Of a stretch of DNA of 64,000 nucleotides, positions 28,751-37,646 are shown one piece after another. Source of the stretch: Lachnospiraceae bacterium. GTDB taxonomy: Bacteria; Bacillota; Clostridia; Lachnospirales; Lachnospiraceae. The stretch spans positions 248,001 through 312,000 of the forward strand of contig JAFLSW010000001.1 in NCBI GenBank assembly GCA_022510725.1. The letters are read 5' to 3'. A program made the translations under genes and the position numbers. Every line of letters starts with the position of its first letter. Position 1 is the stretch's first letter. The notes below the pieces were generated by a model that was not told the DNA's origin, made no database searches, and worked only from the letters and a program-made list of their open reading frames with translations.

Positions 28751-30397
28751 ATGCAGGACAATGTAGGAATGGACGCTGCAAGAAAAGCAGCGGAAGAAGC
28801 AGCAAGAAAAGCAGCGGCAGCAGCAGCAATGAAAGCAGCTGCAGAAGCGGGCGGGGACGAAGAAGCCAGGAGGCAGGCAAAGCTTGCCAGAGAATCCCTG
28901 GTAAAAGCAAAACAGGCGCAGCATGCAGGGGCTCAGCATGTAGAGGCACCACAGGCAGAAGCGCCGCATACAGAAGAGAAGGTTGAGGCAGTGGGAAGTC
29001 AAAATGCAGTTGGCTCGGCAGAAGATGCAAAGCGTCAGTCAGCAGGCATTGCAGCTAAGAAGAGAGCTGTAGAAGCATCTGCGCGGATCGCGGAAGAGGT
29101 GGCAAGACAGGCTTCTCATGATGCGGTTGAAAAAGGCTCTACTGAGCAGGATGCCGCAAGAAAAGTGTTGGAAGAAGAAACCGTTTGCAAAGCGGTTACT
29201 GAGACCACAAAGAAAGCGGCGGAAGAAATCGCTAAGCGGATCGCCGATGAAAATAATGCCAGAATCATGGAATCTGTTAAGAAACATGAGGAATTGGTAG
29301 TAAAAGCCAAAGAAGAAGCAACGAAGAAAGCGGAAGAAGAGGCTAAGGCCAAGGTTGAAGAAGCAGTTAACCAGGCAAAAGCCCAGGCGGATACAGCTGT
29401 TGCAGATGCTGTAGCCAAAGCGGAAGCGGATGCAAAGCAGAAACTGGAAGAGATCATTAAGAAAGCGGAAGAAGACGCTAAGAATTCCGTAGAAGAGGCT
29501 AAGAAAAAAGCAGAAGCAGATGCCCAGGCCAAAGTGGAAGCAGCCAGAGCCAAAGCAGAAGCAGAAGGCAAGGCCGTTGTAGCCGATAAAGCTAAGGCAG
29601 CAGAGGAAGTTGCCAAGGCAAAAGGTGCTGAGGAGACCAAACAGATCGAGGCAGAGGCATCAAGCCAGATAGAAGATGCTGTTCGCAAGGAAATCGTGGC
29701 AACCGCTAACGAAGCGGCAGCAGAGGCTATGAAGCAGATTGAAGCTGATAAAGCAAGAAAACAGGAAGAAGAAAGAGAACGCCAGGCTGCAGAAGCAGAG
29801 CGTTTAAGAAAAGAAGCGGAAGAACAGGCAAGGCTGGAAGCAGAAGCGGAGGCCAGAAGAGCGGAAGAAGAACGCTTAAAGAAAGAAGCGGAAGCCAAAG
29901 CCAAAGCAGAAGCAGCAGAAAAAGCCAGAAAAGCGGCGGAAGAGTTGGCATACAGAAAGATTCAGGAGGAAGAGCGCAAGAAAGCTGCGGCGTCAGGCCA
30001 GACAATGGCACCTTTGCCGGATCTGAAGCCCTCATCTCCAACATCGCCTTCACCTTCGGCGGCAGCGGCTGCAGCAGTAGCAGCAGCCCAGGCAGCAAGA
30101 GCTACTGCGGCAGGAACAACCTCAACCATGGCAGGCAGGACTTCTACGGTGCCGGGAGCAATGTCCACGGCAGCAGGAGTAACCTCCACTATGGCAGGTG
30201 CAACCTCTGCACCCAAGCCGCTTCCTAAACCTGAAAATGAGTCCTCCATTCTTACTTCTATACCTTCGGGCAAGCTTTCCTTTGCTGAGTTTGAGAAAGC
30301 AGCAAAGAAACTGAAGATGCTTTTGGATAACGGAATCATCAATCAGGAAGAATTTGATGCAGAGAAACAGAAACTGGTTGCAAATATGGAAATCTAA
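28751..30397 (+). CDS. Ala/Glu/Lys-rich coiled-coil protein with C-terminal SHOCT-like domain
   Basis: About 548 aa. Residues about 5-430 are almost entirely Ala, Glu, Lys and Arg in heptad-like order, predicting one very long coiled coil, in the manner of TolA-like rods. A Pro/Ser/Ala/Thr linker follows with short repeats of the TSTMAG type. The last 35 residues (FEKAAKKLKMLLDNGIINQEEF onward) match the SHOCT domain, a short oligomerisation or interaction module. No signal peptide or membrane helix, so cytoplasmic. ATG 28751 has only a weak AGGGGCG; a TTG at 28727 is the alternative. A monocistronic gene ending at a strong terminator. Function unknown. Confidence 0.8.
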   Translation: MQDNVGMDAARKAAEEAARKAAAAAAMKAAAEAGGDEEARRQAKLARESLVKAKQAQHAGAQHVEAPQAEAPHTEEKVEAVGSQNAVGSAEDAKRQSAGIAAKKRAVEASARIAEEVARQASHDAVEKGSTEQDAARKVLEEETVCKAVTETTKKAAEEIAKRIADENNARIMESVKKHEELVVKAKEEATKKAEEEAKAKVEEAVNQAKAQADTAVADAVAKAEADAKQKLEEIIKKAEEDAKNSVEEAKKKAEADAQAKVEAARAKAEAEGKAVVADKAKAAEEVAKAKGAEETKQIEAEASSQIEDAVRKEIVATANEAAAEAMKQIEADKARKQEEERERQAAEAERLRKEAEEQARLEAEAEARRAEEERLKKEAEAKAKAEAAEKARKAAEELAYRKIQEEERKKAAASGQTMAPLPDLKPSSPTSPSPSAAAAAAVAAAQAARATAAGTTSTMAGRTSTVPGAMSTAAGVTSTMAGATSAPKPLPKPENESSILTSIPSGKLSFAEFEKAAKKLKMLLDNGIINQEEFDAEKQKLVANMEI

Positions 30398-30406
30398 CAG
30401 TAAATT

Positions 30407-30442
30407 AAAAAGGCGGTCTGTGAAAGCAGGCCGCCTTTTTTA
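30407..30442. terminator. Intrinsic terminator, probably bidirectional
   Basis: AAAAAGGCGG and CCGCCTTTTT flank a TCTG/CAGG-closed loop. T-tracts exist on both strands, serving the coiled-coil gene and the convergent gene at 30469-31185. Confidence 0.9.
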
Positions 30443-30468
30443 TTTTTCTATCGTGCTCAATCCATCAA

Positions 30469-31185
30469 TTATCTATTTGATCTGGGGTCGCATGATCCTG
30501 TCCGCCTATTTTCCAGGCTGGGATCTGCTTTAAGGAAGTAATATTCATCGTTTCGTGAGCTGAAGCGTTTGATACGGAGTACATAGTAATAGTCGTTAAT
30601 ATGCCTTCCCAGTGACTGGTACACACTTTTTGATACAGGAATGGTAATGCCGTTTACTATGGCATAGGGATGTTCGATGTATTCATCCTGTCGCGATCCT
30701 CTTTTGGCAGAATCGCTTCGATTTGTTGATGCAGGCTTCCTTTCCCGGGAGATACCTACATGCATAATAGCGCCGCCATACATATCAAATTTCCCGGAAG
30801 TAAAAGCGGAATAAGTTCTATATGATGAGAATGCGGAAATGCCTGCAAATACTGCTAACAGGATAAAAAGTACATAAAGAGAACGGCTTCCCAACAGATC
30901 GATGATCAGTAATACGACGGAGATCAAGAGAAAGATGGCTGATACGATGATGGGGGTAAAGCGTTTCTTTGCCATGGTAGCGCCGCATTGCGCTTTATCA
31001 TCCTGTGGAATGATATCCAAGCCCCGGTTCCGTATATCATTCTGTAAGAACGGCACTCTTTCATCAAAGTCTCTTTCCGACCCATAGCGTCTGTCATAGT
31101 TCCTGTCGTAATGCCTGTCAGACCGTCTGTCATGTTCGTTGTTAAATGTTCGGTTAAATGATGATCGCGGATTTCTGCTGCTCAT
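30469..31185 (-). CDS. Hypothetical membrane protein with Arg/Asp/Tyr-rich N-terminus
   Basis: 238 aa, not recognised as a named family. Residues 1-45 are rich in Arg, Asp, Tyr and Asn (RRSDRHYDRNYDRRYG), resembling RNA-binding or phase-separating low-complexity tails. Two hydrophobic segments follow (about 76-94 and 98-115). The rest is a soluble part with a HINDYYYVLRIKRFSSRNDEYYF segment. ATG (31183-31185) follows AAAGGAGG. Convergent with the coiled-coil gene and downstream of tRNA-Pro on the same strand. The tail, if cytoplasmic, could mediate interactions; this is inference. Confidence 0.65.
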   Translation of the reverse strand: MSSRNPRSSFNRTFNNEHDRRSDRHYDRNYDRRYGSERDFDERVPFLQNDIRNRGLDIIPQDDKAQCGATMAKKRFTPIIVSAIFLLISVVLLIIDLLGSRSLYVLFILLAVFAGISAFSSYRTYSAFTSGKFDMYGGAIMHVGISRERKPASTNRSDSAKRGSRQDEYIEHPYAIVNGITIPVSKSVYQSLGRHINDYYYVLRIKRFSSRNDEYYFLKADPSLENRRTGSCDPRSNR

Positions 31186-31336
31186 TTCTGTTTCCTCCTT
31201 TTACCGTAATTGCATTTACTTTTAAAAATTATATCACAAAAATCCGTTTCTTTCAGTATCCCATAGGTTGCGGAAAAGCAATTTTGGAGTGCGGTGCCTT
31301 ATTATTTCATGCGTCTTATTTTCAGGCAATAAAAAA

Positions 31337-31410
31337 TCGCGGTGACAGGATTCGAACCTGCGACCTCTTCGTCCCTAACGAAGCGCTCTACCAAGCTGAG
31401 CCACACCACG
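31337..31410 (-). tRNA. tRNA-Pro(AGG)
   Basis: A 74-nt cloverleaf on the minus strand. Acceptor CGTGGTG pairs with CACCGCG (one G-U). D-loop AGCTTGGTAGAGC, anticodon stem CTTCG/CGAAG with loop TTAGGGA (anticodon AGG at 31374-31376), and T-arm GGTTCGAATCC. C1-G72 and A73 are the bacterial tRNA-Pro identity elements. CCA is not encoded; a T-run follows directly and may terminate transcription. Confidence 0.95.
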
Positions 31411-31486
31411 ACACTGAAAAGAAGTATAGCATAAAGTTTTCAAATTGAAAAGTCCTAAATGAAAAAAATTTTATTTTATAAAAATA

Positions 31487-31552
31487 TTGACAGGTTATAT
31501 TATATGTCGTATAGTATATGAAACAATAATATTATACAGCGTATAATATTAT
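31487..31552 (+). promoter_or_regulatory. Sigma-A promoter and PadR-type operator palindrome
   Basis: TTGACA (31487-31492), 17-bp spacer, TATAGT (31510-31515). Just downstream lies a perfect 12-bp inverted repeat, ATAATATTATAC (31526-31537) and GTATAATATTAT (31541-31552), around AGC. It sits at the likely transcription start and before padR, as expected for autorepression. Confidence 0.8.
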
Positions 31553-31577
31553 AAAAAATAAAAGGAAGGGAAAGTGT

Positions 31578-31904
31578 ATGGTTTTTAATACCGGAGCCGC
31601 TTTGCTGGATGCGATCGTTTTAGCTGTTGTGTCCCATGAGGAGATAGGGACTTACGGCTACAAGATCACGCAGGAGGTCAGACAGGTTATCGATCTGTCG
31701 GAATCCACCTTATATCCGGTCTTGCGAAGATTACAAAAATACGGCTTTTTAGATGTTTACGACAGGGAATGCGGCGGCAGGAACAGACGCTATTATCGAA
31801 TCACCGGGTCGGGCAGAAGCCAGCTGAATAATTATCAGAGCGAATGGAAAGAGTATGCCGGAAAGATAACCGGTATTTTTGAGGGAGGAGCCTTACATGA
31901 GTAA
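31578..31904 (+). CDS. PadR family transcriptional regulator
   Basis: 108-aa winged-helix regulator of the short PadR-s2 type: ILAVVSHEEIGTYGYKIT at the N-terminus, the recognition region LSESTLYPVLRRLQKYGFLDVY, and the wing GGRNRRYYRIT. It probably binds the palindrome in its own promoter and represses the operon until an effector or envelope signal arrives. It overlaps the DUF1700 gene by 8 bp, a common padR-DUF1700 arrangement in Firmicutes. Confidence 0.9.
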   Translation: MVFNTGAALLDAIVLAVVSHEEIGTYGYKITQEVRQVIDLSESTLYPVLRRLQKYGFLDVYDRECGGRNRRYYRITGSGRSQLNNYQSEWKEYAGKITGIFEGGALHE

Positions 31905-32601
31905 GTTAGAATTTCTGGAGCGCTTAGAGAAGCTTCTGTGGGACATTCCTTATACAGAAAGAAGAGAAGCGTTAAATTATTATACGGAATATTTTGAAGA
32001 TGCGGAAAAAGATGAGGAAGAAGTCATCAGAACGCTGGGTTCCCCGGAGGAGGTTGCACACAATATCCGGCAGGAGTTGGCAGGAAAAGAACTGGTAGAA
32101 CCCATAGAAACGCATGAGACATTTGATCATGAAAAGGATGAAGTGGTCTATGTTGTAGCTGAAAATAATCAGAGCGACAGTGAGACAAATGGAAACAGAC
32201 CGAAAGAAGAAAAGAAAGGTCTGGAAACCTGGCAGATCGTATTGATCGTGGTAGCGGCGATATTGTTGTTTCCCATCTGGGGCAGTGCCGTAACCGGATT
32301 GGCCGGCGGGATCATAGGGCTGATTGCCGGTTTCCTGGCATTGATCCTAAGCCTTGGGGTTATTGCTGTTGCCTGCTTTTCGGCTGCACTGATTATTTTG
32401 GGTGTCAGCTTTGCGGTGCTTTTCTCCAATCCTGTGGGAGCCTTCTTCGGTTTTGGCGCCACCTTGTTTTTGGTTGGGATCGCTTTGCTTTCCCTGATCG
32501 CCTTTATTAAATGTATCACCGTAGTCATTCCCGCCATCTGCAAAGGGATCGTAAGCTTATGGCATAAGGCATTTGATAAAAAGGAAGGGGTGGCAGCATG
32601 A
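31897..32601 (+). CDS. DUF1700 (HAAS) membrane protein
   Basis: About 234 aa. Residues 1-65 are the HAAS/DUF1700 helical domain (FLERLEKLLWDIPYTERREALNYYTEYF, with the LGSPEEVAHNIRQEL ending). A charged linker leads to a strongly hydrophobic half (about 110-225) with four or so Gly-rich helices. DUF1700 proteins pair with PadR regulators and are thought to be membrane-linked sensors or anti-regulators; the mechanism is unproved. ATG 31897 has GGAGGAGCC upstream; an earlier in-frame start (31879) lies before this site. Confidence 0.85.
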   Translation: MSKLEFLERLEKLLWDIPYTERREALNYYTEYFEDAEKDEEEVIRTLGSPEEVAHNIRQELAGKELVEPIETHETFDHEKDEVVYVVAENNQSDSETNGNRPKEEKKGLETWQIVLIVVAAILLFPIWGSAVTGLAGGIIGLIAGFLALILSLGVIAVACFSAALIILGVSFAVLFSNPVGAFFGFGATLFLVGIALLSLIAFIKCITVVIPAICKGIVSLWHKAFDKKEGVAA

Positions 32602-33524
32602 AAAAGTTTACAAAATTTTCCGTGTACGGAGGCCTGATCTGTTTAGGAGTAGGATTTTTGCTCATGTTCATAACAGGCTTTATCGGAGGAGCCAGCCTGG
32701 CCAGGGATCTGTCCATATCCTTCGGTGACAAAGGCATATGGCGCTGGGAAGTATTTGATCATGATGCATTTGACAGCATGTTTGACGGCATGAATAAATA
32801 TGTCCTTCCCTCTTATGGCGACCAGAGATTTTCGGTGGAAGAAGATGGCATCCGCTCCTTAAAGATCGCAGTAAAAGGCGGTGAACTTGAGATCGTAAGG
32901 ACCGGAAATGTATCTGACGGAGAGATTCTTGTCAGTGTGGAAAGTTCCAGGAAGAATTGGTATGCAATTGACCATGACGGAACTTTGGTCATTGGCGCAG
33001 ACGCTTACCTGAAGAAGGGAACCTATGGAAAGATCGTCATTGATCTGGGTATAGATGTGGATCTTGAAAAGGTTGAAGTGAATCTGGGCGGCGGTGAAGC
33101 AAGAGTTGGCAGCTTGGAAGCCGACAGAGTGGAAATCAACTTGGGCGCAGGAGAAATGGAGATCGGCAGTATTACTGCATCAGAACTATTTGTAGAAGTC
33201 GGTGCAGGAGAGCTGACATTACCGGAGGTAGTCGTAGCAGAAAAGATCAATATAGATGTGGGCGTAGGCGAATTGGATATCTGTATTGCCAAAGAAAGCC
33301 GGGATATTGACATCAAATGCGGTATGGGAGAGGTTACCTGTTTTTTGGCAGGAGGAGATGCTCTGCAGGATTACAATTATGATGTGACCTGCGGCGCAGG
33401 CGAGATCACCATTGGAAATCAGAACATGGGCGGAGTAGGTATGCACAGAACCATCGATAATGGCGCATCTCGCACCGTCTCCGTAGACTGTGGCATGGGC
33501 GAAGTGAATATTTTGGAAGACTAG
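32598..33524 (+). CDS. DUF4097-type beta-repeat membrane-anchored protein
   Basis: 308 aa with one N-terminal membrane helix (about 11-33) and a large beta-helical part. This contains repeated Gly-rich turns (NLGGGEARVGSL, NLGAGEMEIGSI, EVGAGELTLPEV, DVGVGELDICIA), the DUF4097 solenoid pattern. It starts inside the last codons of the DUF1700 gene (ATGA overlap). In padR-DUF1700-DUF4097 operons the third protein is likely an envelope-associated partner of the second; I infer a role in sensing or coping with envelope conditions. Confidence 0.85.
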   Translation: MKKFTKFSVYGGLICLGVGFLLMFITGFIGGASLARDLSISFGDKGIWRWEVFDHDAFDSMFDGMNKYVLPSYGDQRFSVEEDGIRSLKIAVKGGELEIVRTGNVSDGEILVSVESSRKNWYAIDHDGTLVIGADAYLKKGTYGKIVIDLGIDVDLEKVEVNLGGGEARVGSLEADRVEINLGAGEMEIGSITASELFVEVGAGELTLPEVVVAEKINIDVGVGELDICIAKESRDIDIKCGMGEVTCFLAGGDALQDYNYDVTCGAGEITIGNQNMGGVGMHRTIDNGASRTVSVDCGMGEVNILED

Positions 33525-33581
33525 ATTCCCTGATAATATATAAAATATAAAAAAAGAACAGAAAGTCTACCAGAAACCTAT

Positions 33582-33631
33582 GGTATCCGCAAGCAGTTTG
33601 TGATATACTGTTTGCGGGTATCTCTTTTTTT
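33582..33631 (+). terminator. Intrinsic terminator after the padR operon
   Basis: A 16-bp stem (33582-33597 with 33607-33622, some G-U pairs), nine-base loop, then a T-rich tract TCTTTTTTT. Confidence 0.9.
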
Positions 33632-33724
33632 ATAGGAAATTTTTCCTAGATTTTCTATTTTAAAGAAATGTCCCAAGCGGAATGGATACCCTGCATCATC
33701 AGCAAAGAAGGAAGGCATTTAGTG

Positions 33725-34915
33725 ATGAGCGAAGCAACAATGCGTCAGGAAATAAAAGATCACCTCTATGAAGTCATCATCCCTTTTTGGAAAGGATTGA
33801 AGGATGAGGAGTTCGGCGGCTATTATGGTTTGTTGGACTTTGATCTGAATTTAGATAAAAAAGCGGTAAAGGGTTGTATTTTAAACAGCCGTATCCTATG
33901 GTTTTTTGCAAACGGAGCGGTCCGTCTTCAGGATGAATCATTGCTTTCCTATGCAGATCATGCATTTGAGTTTTTAAAGAAGCATTGTCTGGATCAGGAA
34001 AAAGGCGGTGTATATTGGTCCTTAGAGTATGACGGAAGGGTGCATGACGGAACAAAGCACACCTATAATCAGGCATTTGCTGTCTATGCCCTTGCTTCCT
34101 ATTATGAAGCAAGCGGCAGGGAAGAGGCAAAGGAACTGGCATTTCGCCTCTATGATCTTATAGAAAGAGTCTGCCGGGATGAAAATGGCTATTTGGAAGC
34201 ATTTTCAGAGGATTTTAAACCGGCTTCCAATGAAAAGCTTTCCGAAAACGGCGTGATGGCTACCCGTACCATGAACACCTTGCTTCATGTATTTGAAGCT
34301 TATACGGAGCTGTATCGAGTCACCGGGGATAAACGCTTGGAAAAACAGTTAAAAGAAATGTTTTCCCGTTTTTATAACGAGATATATCATAAAGAAAGAC
34401 ATAGGCTGGAAGTATTTTTCGATGATAAATATAACAGCCTGATCGATCTCCATTCTTACGGTCATGACATTGAGGCTGCATGGCTGATCGACAGAGGGAT
34501 TTCGGTATTAAAGGATGTCCTGGATGAAGAGACAGTACAGCAGATTTCTGCTATGACAAAGGATATTGCGGAAAATGTTTACAGGCTGGCCTATGACGGG
34601 GAAAGCCTGATGTGTGAGAATGAAAAAGGCATCGATAACCAGCTTCGTATCTGGTGGGTACAGTGTGAAGCCATCATCGGTTTCTATAACGAGTACGAAA
34701 AGGATGCCGCAAAAGAAAAATACAGAGAGGCTGCAGAGGCTGTCTGGGCTTATACCAAAGAAAAGATCGTGGATAAGCGGCCCGGTTCCGAGTGGCTCTC
34801 GGAAGTGGATGAGAAAGGTGTTCCCGCTACCAGAAAGCCGATTGTGGAACCTTGGAAATGTCCTTACCACAACGGCAGGATGTGCTATGAAATGCTGGAG
34901 CGTATCAAAGAATGA
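33725..34915 (+). CDS. AGE family epimerase, cellobiose 2-epimerase-like
   Basis: 396 aa with the (alpha/alpha)6-barrel pattern of N-acylglucosamine/cellobiose 2-epimerases. Segments include GTKHTYNQAFAVYALASYY, VMATRTMNTLLHVFEAYTEL, DLHSYGHDIEAAWLI and WWVQCEAIIGFYN, holding the catalytic histidines and Glu. The length and the HSYGHDIEA motif favour cellobiose 2-epimerase, which converts a glucose end to mannose in beta-linked disaccharides. N-acylglucosamine 2-epimerase cannot be excluded. ATG 33725 follows GAAGGAAGG; the in-frame ATG at 33668 lies before this site. valS follows 51 bp later. Confidence 0.85.
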   Translation: MSEATMRQEIKDHLYEVIIPFWKGLKDEEFGGYYGLLDFDLNLDKKAVKGCILNSRILWFFANGAVRLQDESLLSYADHAFEFLKKHCLDQEKGGVYWSLEYDGRVHDGTKHTYNQAFAVYALASYYEASGREEAKELAFRLYDLIERVCRDENGYLEAFSEDFKPASNEKLSENGVMATRTMNTLLHVFEAYTELYRVTGDKRLEKQLKEMFSRFYNEIYHKERHRLEVFFDDKYNSLIDLHSYGHDIEAAWLIDRGISVLKDVLDEETVQQISAMTKDIAENVYRLAYDGESLMCENEKGIDNQLRIWWVQCEAIIGFYNEYEKDAAKEKYREAAEAVWAYTKEKIVDKRPGSEWLSEVDEKGVPATRKPIVEPWKCPYHNGRMCYEMLERIKE

Positions 34916-34966
34916 TTTTTCCCATATGAGACAGAAGAAAACGAGACAGAAGGAGTGTTCAGACAC

Positions 34967-37627
34967 ATGAGCAAAGAATTGGCAAAGACCTATGATCCCC
35001 ACGGATTAGAGGACCGTATATATGAGAAATGGTTGGAAAAGAAGTATTTTCATGCAGAGGTTGATCCCAATAAGACGCCCTTTACCATTGTGATTCCCCC
35101 GCCCAATATTACAGGACAGCTGCATATGGGGCATGCACTGGATAATACCATGCAGGATATTTTGATCCGTTTTAAAAGGATGCAGGGCTATAATGCTCTT
35201 TGGCAGCCCGGAACGGATCATGCTTCCATTGCAACAGAGGTAAAGATCATTGAAAAATTAAAAGAAGAGGGCATTGACAAACAGGACCTGGGCAGAGACG
35301 GCTTCCTGGAGCGGGCATGGGACTGGAAACGGGAATACGGCGGACGCATCATCAGTCAGTTAAAAAAGCTGGGCTCTTCCTGTGACTGGGACAGAGAACG
35401 CTTTACCATGGATGAAGGCTGTAATGAAGCGGTTACGGAAGTGTTCTGTAAGATGCATGAAAAGGGCTGGATCTATAAAGGAGCCAGGATCATTAACTGG
35501 TGTCCCGTCTGCAACACCTCTATTTCCGATGCGGAGGTGGAATACGAAGACCAGGCAGGACATTTCTGGCATATCAAATATCCATTGGTAGATGAAAACG
35601 GCGAACCCAGCAAGACGGAATTTTTGGAGTTTGCCACTACCAGACCGGAAACTATGTTAGGGGATACGGCAGTAGCCGTTCATCCCGATGATGAGCGTTA
35701 TACTTATCTTCACGGCAGACAGGTTTGGCTTCCTATTGTGGGCAAAGCCATTCCTGTGGTAGAGGATACCTATGTAGATATGGAATTTGGAACCGGTGTA
35801 GTAAAGATCACACCCGGTCATGATCCTAACGACTTTGAAGTAGGTAAACGCCATGATCTTCCGATCATCAATATATTCAATGACGATGCCACCGTTAATG
35901 CAAACGGCGGAGCATATAATGGCATGGATCGCTATGAAGCCAGAGAAGCTATCGTAAAAGAACTGGATAAACAGGGCTTGCTGGTTAAGATTGAAGATTA
36001 CAGCCACAATGTAGGTACCCATGACCGTTGTAAGACTACGGTAGAGCCTTTGGTAAAAGAACAGTGGTTTGTCAAAATGGATGAGCTCATTAAGCCTGCC
36101 GTAAAGGCAGTAAAAGAAGGCGAGATCAAACTGGTTCCCGACAGGATGAAGAAAACTTACTTTAACTGGACGGACAATATCCGTGACTGGTGTATTTCCA
36201 GACAGCTGTGGTGGGGACACAGGATCCCTGCTTATTACTGTGAAGAATGTGGTGAAGTCATAGTGGGAAAAGAAATGCCGGATGTCTGCCCTAAATGCGG
36301 CGGCACCCGTTTCACACAGGATCCGGATACACTGGACACCTGGTTTTCCTCCGCTCTTTGGCCCTTCTCCACATTGGGCTGGCCCAAAGCAACAGAGGAT
36401 TTAAAATATTTTTATCCTACAGATGTGCTGGTAACCGGTTATGATATTATTTTCTTCTGGGTTATCCGTATGATCTTTTCCGGATATGAGCAAATGAAGG
36501 AGAAGCCGTTTAAGACCGTGTTGTTCCATGGCCTGGTAAGGGATTCCCAGGGACGGAAGATGAGCAAATCCTTAGGAAACGGTATCGATCCTTTGGAGAT
36601 CATTGAGCAGTACGGTGCAGATGCCCTGCGCCTGACCTTGATCACAGGAAATGCGCCCGGTAACGATATGCGTTTCTACTATGAGCGTGTAGAAGCGTCC
36701 CGTAACTTTGCCAATAAAGTTTGGAATGCCTCCCGTTTCATCATGATGAATATGGAAGGCAAGGAAATTGCAAAAGACGCATCAGAGTATCTGGAGCCGG
36801 TAGATAAATGGATTATCAGTAAGTTAAACAATCTAGTGCGGGAAGCCACTGAAAATATGGAAAAATACGAGCTGGGCATTGCAGTACAAAAGGTCTATGA
36901 CTTTATCTGGGATGAGTTCTGTGACTGGTATATTGAAATGGTAAAACCCAGGCTCTATAATAGTAATGATAAAAAGAGTCAGGATGCGGCATTATATACC
37001 CTAAAAACTGTTTTGATCGATGCGTTAAAGTTGCTGCACCCGTACATGCCTTTTATTACCGAAGAAATTTTCTGTACCCTCCAGTCTGAGGAAGAGTCCA
37101 TCATGGTATCTTCCTGGCCGAAGGAAGTGAAAGAAAGAGCCTTTGCAAAGGAAGAAAAGGAAATCGAGGTATTAAAGGAAGCGATCCGGGGCATACGTAA
37201 TGTCCGTACAGGCATGAATGTAGCGCCCAGCAGAAAAGCGGAAGTTTATGTGGTAACAAAGGATAAGGAAACCGCGGCTATTTTTGAAAAGGGTCAATTG
37301 TTCTTTGCTCCTTTGGCCTATGCATCCAAGGTATTGGTGCAGGAGGATAAAGCGGGAATCGGAGAAGATGCGGTAAGCGTTGTGATTGAAAATGCAGCTA
37401 TCTATATGCCCTTTGCCGATCTGGTAGATAAGAAACAGGAGATTGCCAGACTGGAAAAAGAAGTAGAGCGGTTAAACAGTGAAATTGCCCGCAGTGAGGG
37501 CATGTTAAAGAACGAAAGGTTTGTAAGCAAAGCCCCTGCTGCAAAGGTAGAAGAAGAAAAAGCCAAATTGGCAAAATATACACAGATGCTGGAACAGGTA
37601 AAGACACAGTTAACTGCATTGCAATAA
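34967..37627 (+). CDS. valS: Valyl-tRNA synthetase
   Basis: Class I synthetase that charges tRNA-Val. 886 aa with the HIGH motif ([13 protein letters not shown], residues about 43-55), the CP1 editing domain, and a zinc-type insertion with CEECGEV and CPKCGG. The KMSKS motif is [11 protein letters not shown], and a C-terminal coiled coil is rich in Glu/Lys. ATG 34967 follows AAGGAG; an in-frame GTG at 34955 overlaps that site. No T-box leader fits in the 51-bp gap to the epimerase gene, so it is not under local T-box control. Confidence 0.97.
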   Translation: MSKELAKTYDPHGLEDRIYEKWLEKKYFHAEVDPNKTPFTIVIPPPNITGQLHMGHALDNTMQDILIRFKRMQGYNALWQPGTDHASIATEVKIIEKLKEEGIDKQDLGRDGFLERAWDWKREYGGRIISQLKKLGSSCDWDRERFTMDEGCNEAVTEVFCKMHEKGWIYKGARIINWCPVCNTSISDAEVEYEDQAGHFWHIKYPLVDENGEPSKTEFLEFATTRPETMLGDTAVAVHPDDERYTYLHGRQVWLPIVGKAIPVVEDTYVDMEFGTGVVKITPGHDPNDFEVGKRHDLPIINIFNDDATVNANGGAYNGMDRYEAREAIVKELDKQGLLVKIEDYSHNVGTHDRCKTTVEPLVKEQWFVKMDELIKPAVKAVKEGEIKLVPDRMKKTYFNWTDNIRDWCISRQLWWGHRIPAYYCEECGEVIVGKEMPDVCPKCGGTRFTQDPDTLDTWFSSALWPFSTLGWPKATEDLKYFYPTDVLVTGYDIIFFWVIRMIFSGYEQMKEKPFKTVLFHGLVRDSQGRKMSKSLGNGIDPLEIIEQYGADALRLTLITGNAPGNDMRFYYERVEASRNFANKVWNASRFIMMNMEGKEIAKDASEYLEPVDKWIISKLNNLVREATENMEKYELGIAVQKVYDFIWDEFCDWYIEMVKPRLYNSNDKKSQDAALYTLKTVLIDALKLLHPYMPFITEEIFCTLQSEEESIMVSSWPKEVKERAFAKEEKEIEVLKEAIRGIRNVRTGMNVAPSRKAEVYVVTKDKETAAIFEKGQLFFAPLAYASKVLVQEDKAGIGEDAVSVVIENAAIYMPFADLVDKKQEIARLEKEVERLNSEIARSEGMLKNERFVSKAPAAKVEEEKAKLAKYTQMLEQVKTQLTALQ

Positions 37628-37646
37628 TTTAGAGAGGAGCGTCTTT

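Noticed and set aside
29116..29904. Long minus-strand reading frame opposite the coiled-coil gene (262 codons, Ala/Ser-rich)
   Set aside because: It arises from the Ala/Glu/Lys codon bias of the plus-strand gene; no ribosome binding site and unnatural composition.
34916..34966. T-box leader for valS
   Set aside because: Only 51 bp of spacer; no AGGGTGGNACCGCG-like antiterminator element.
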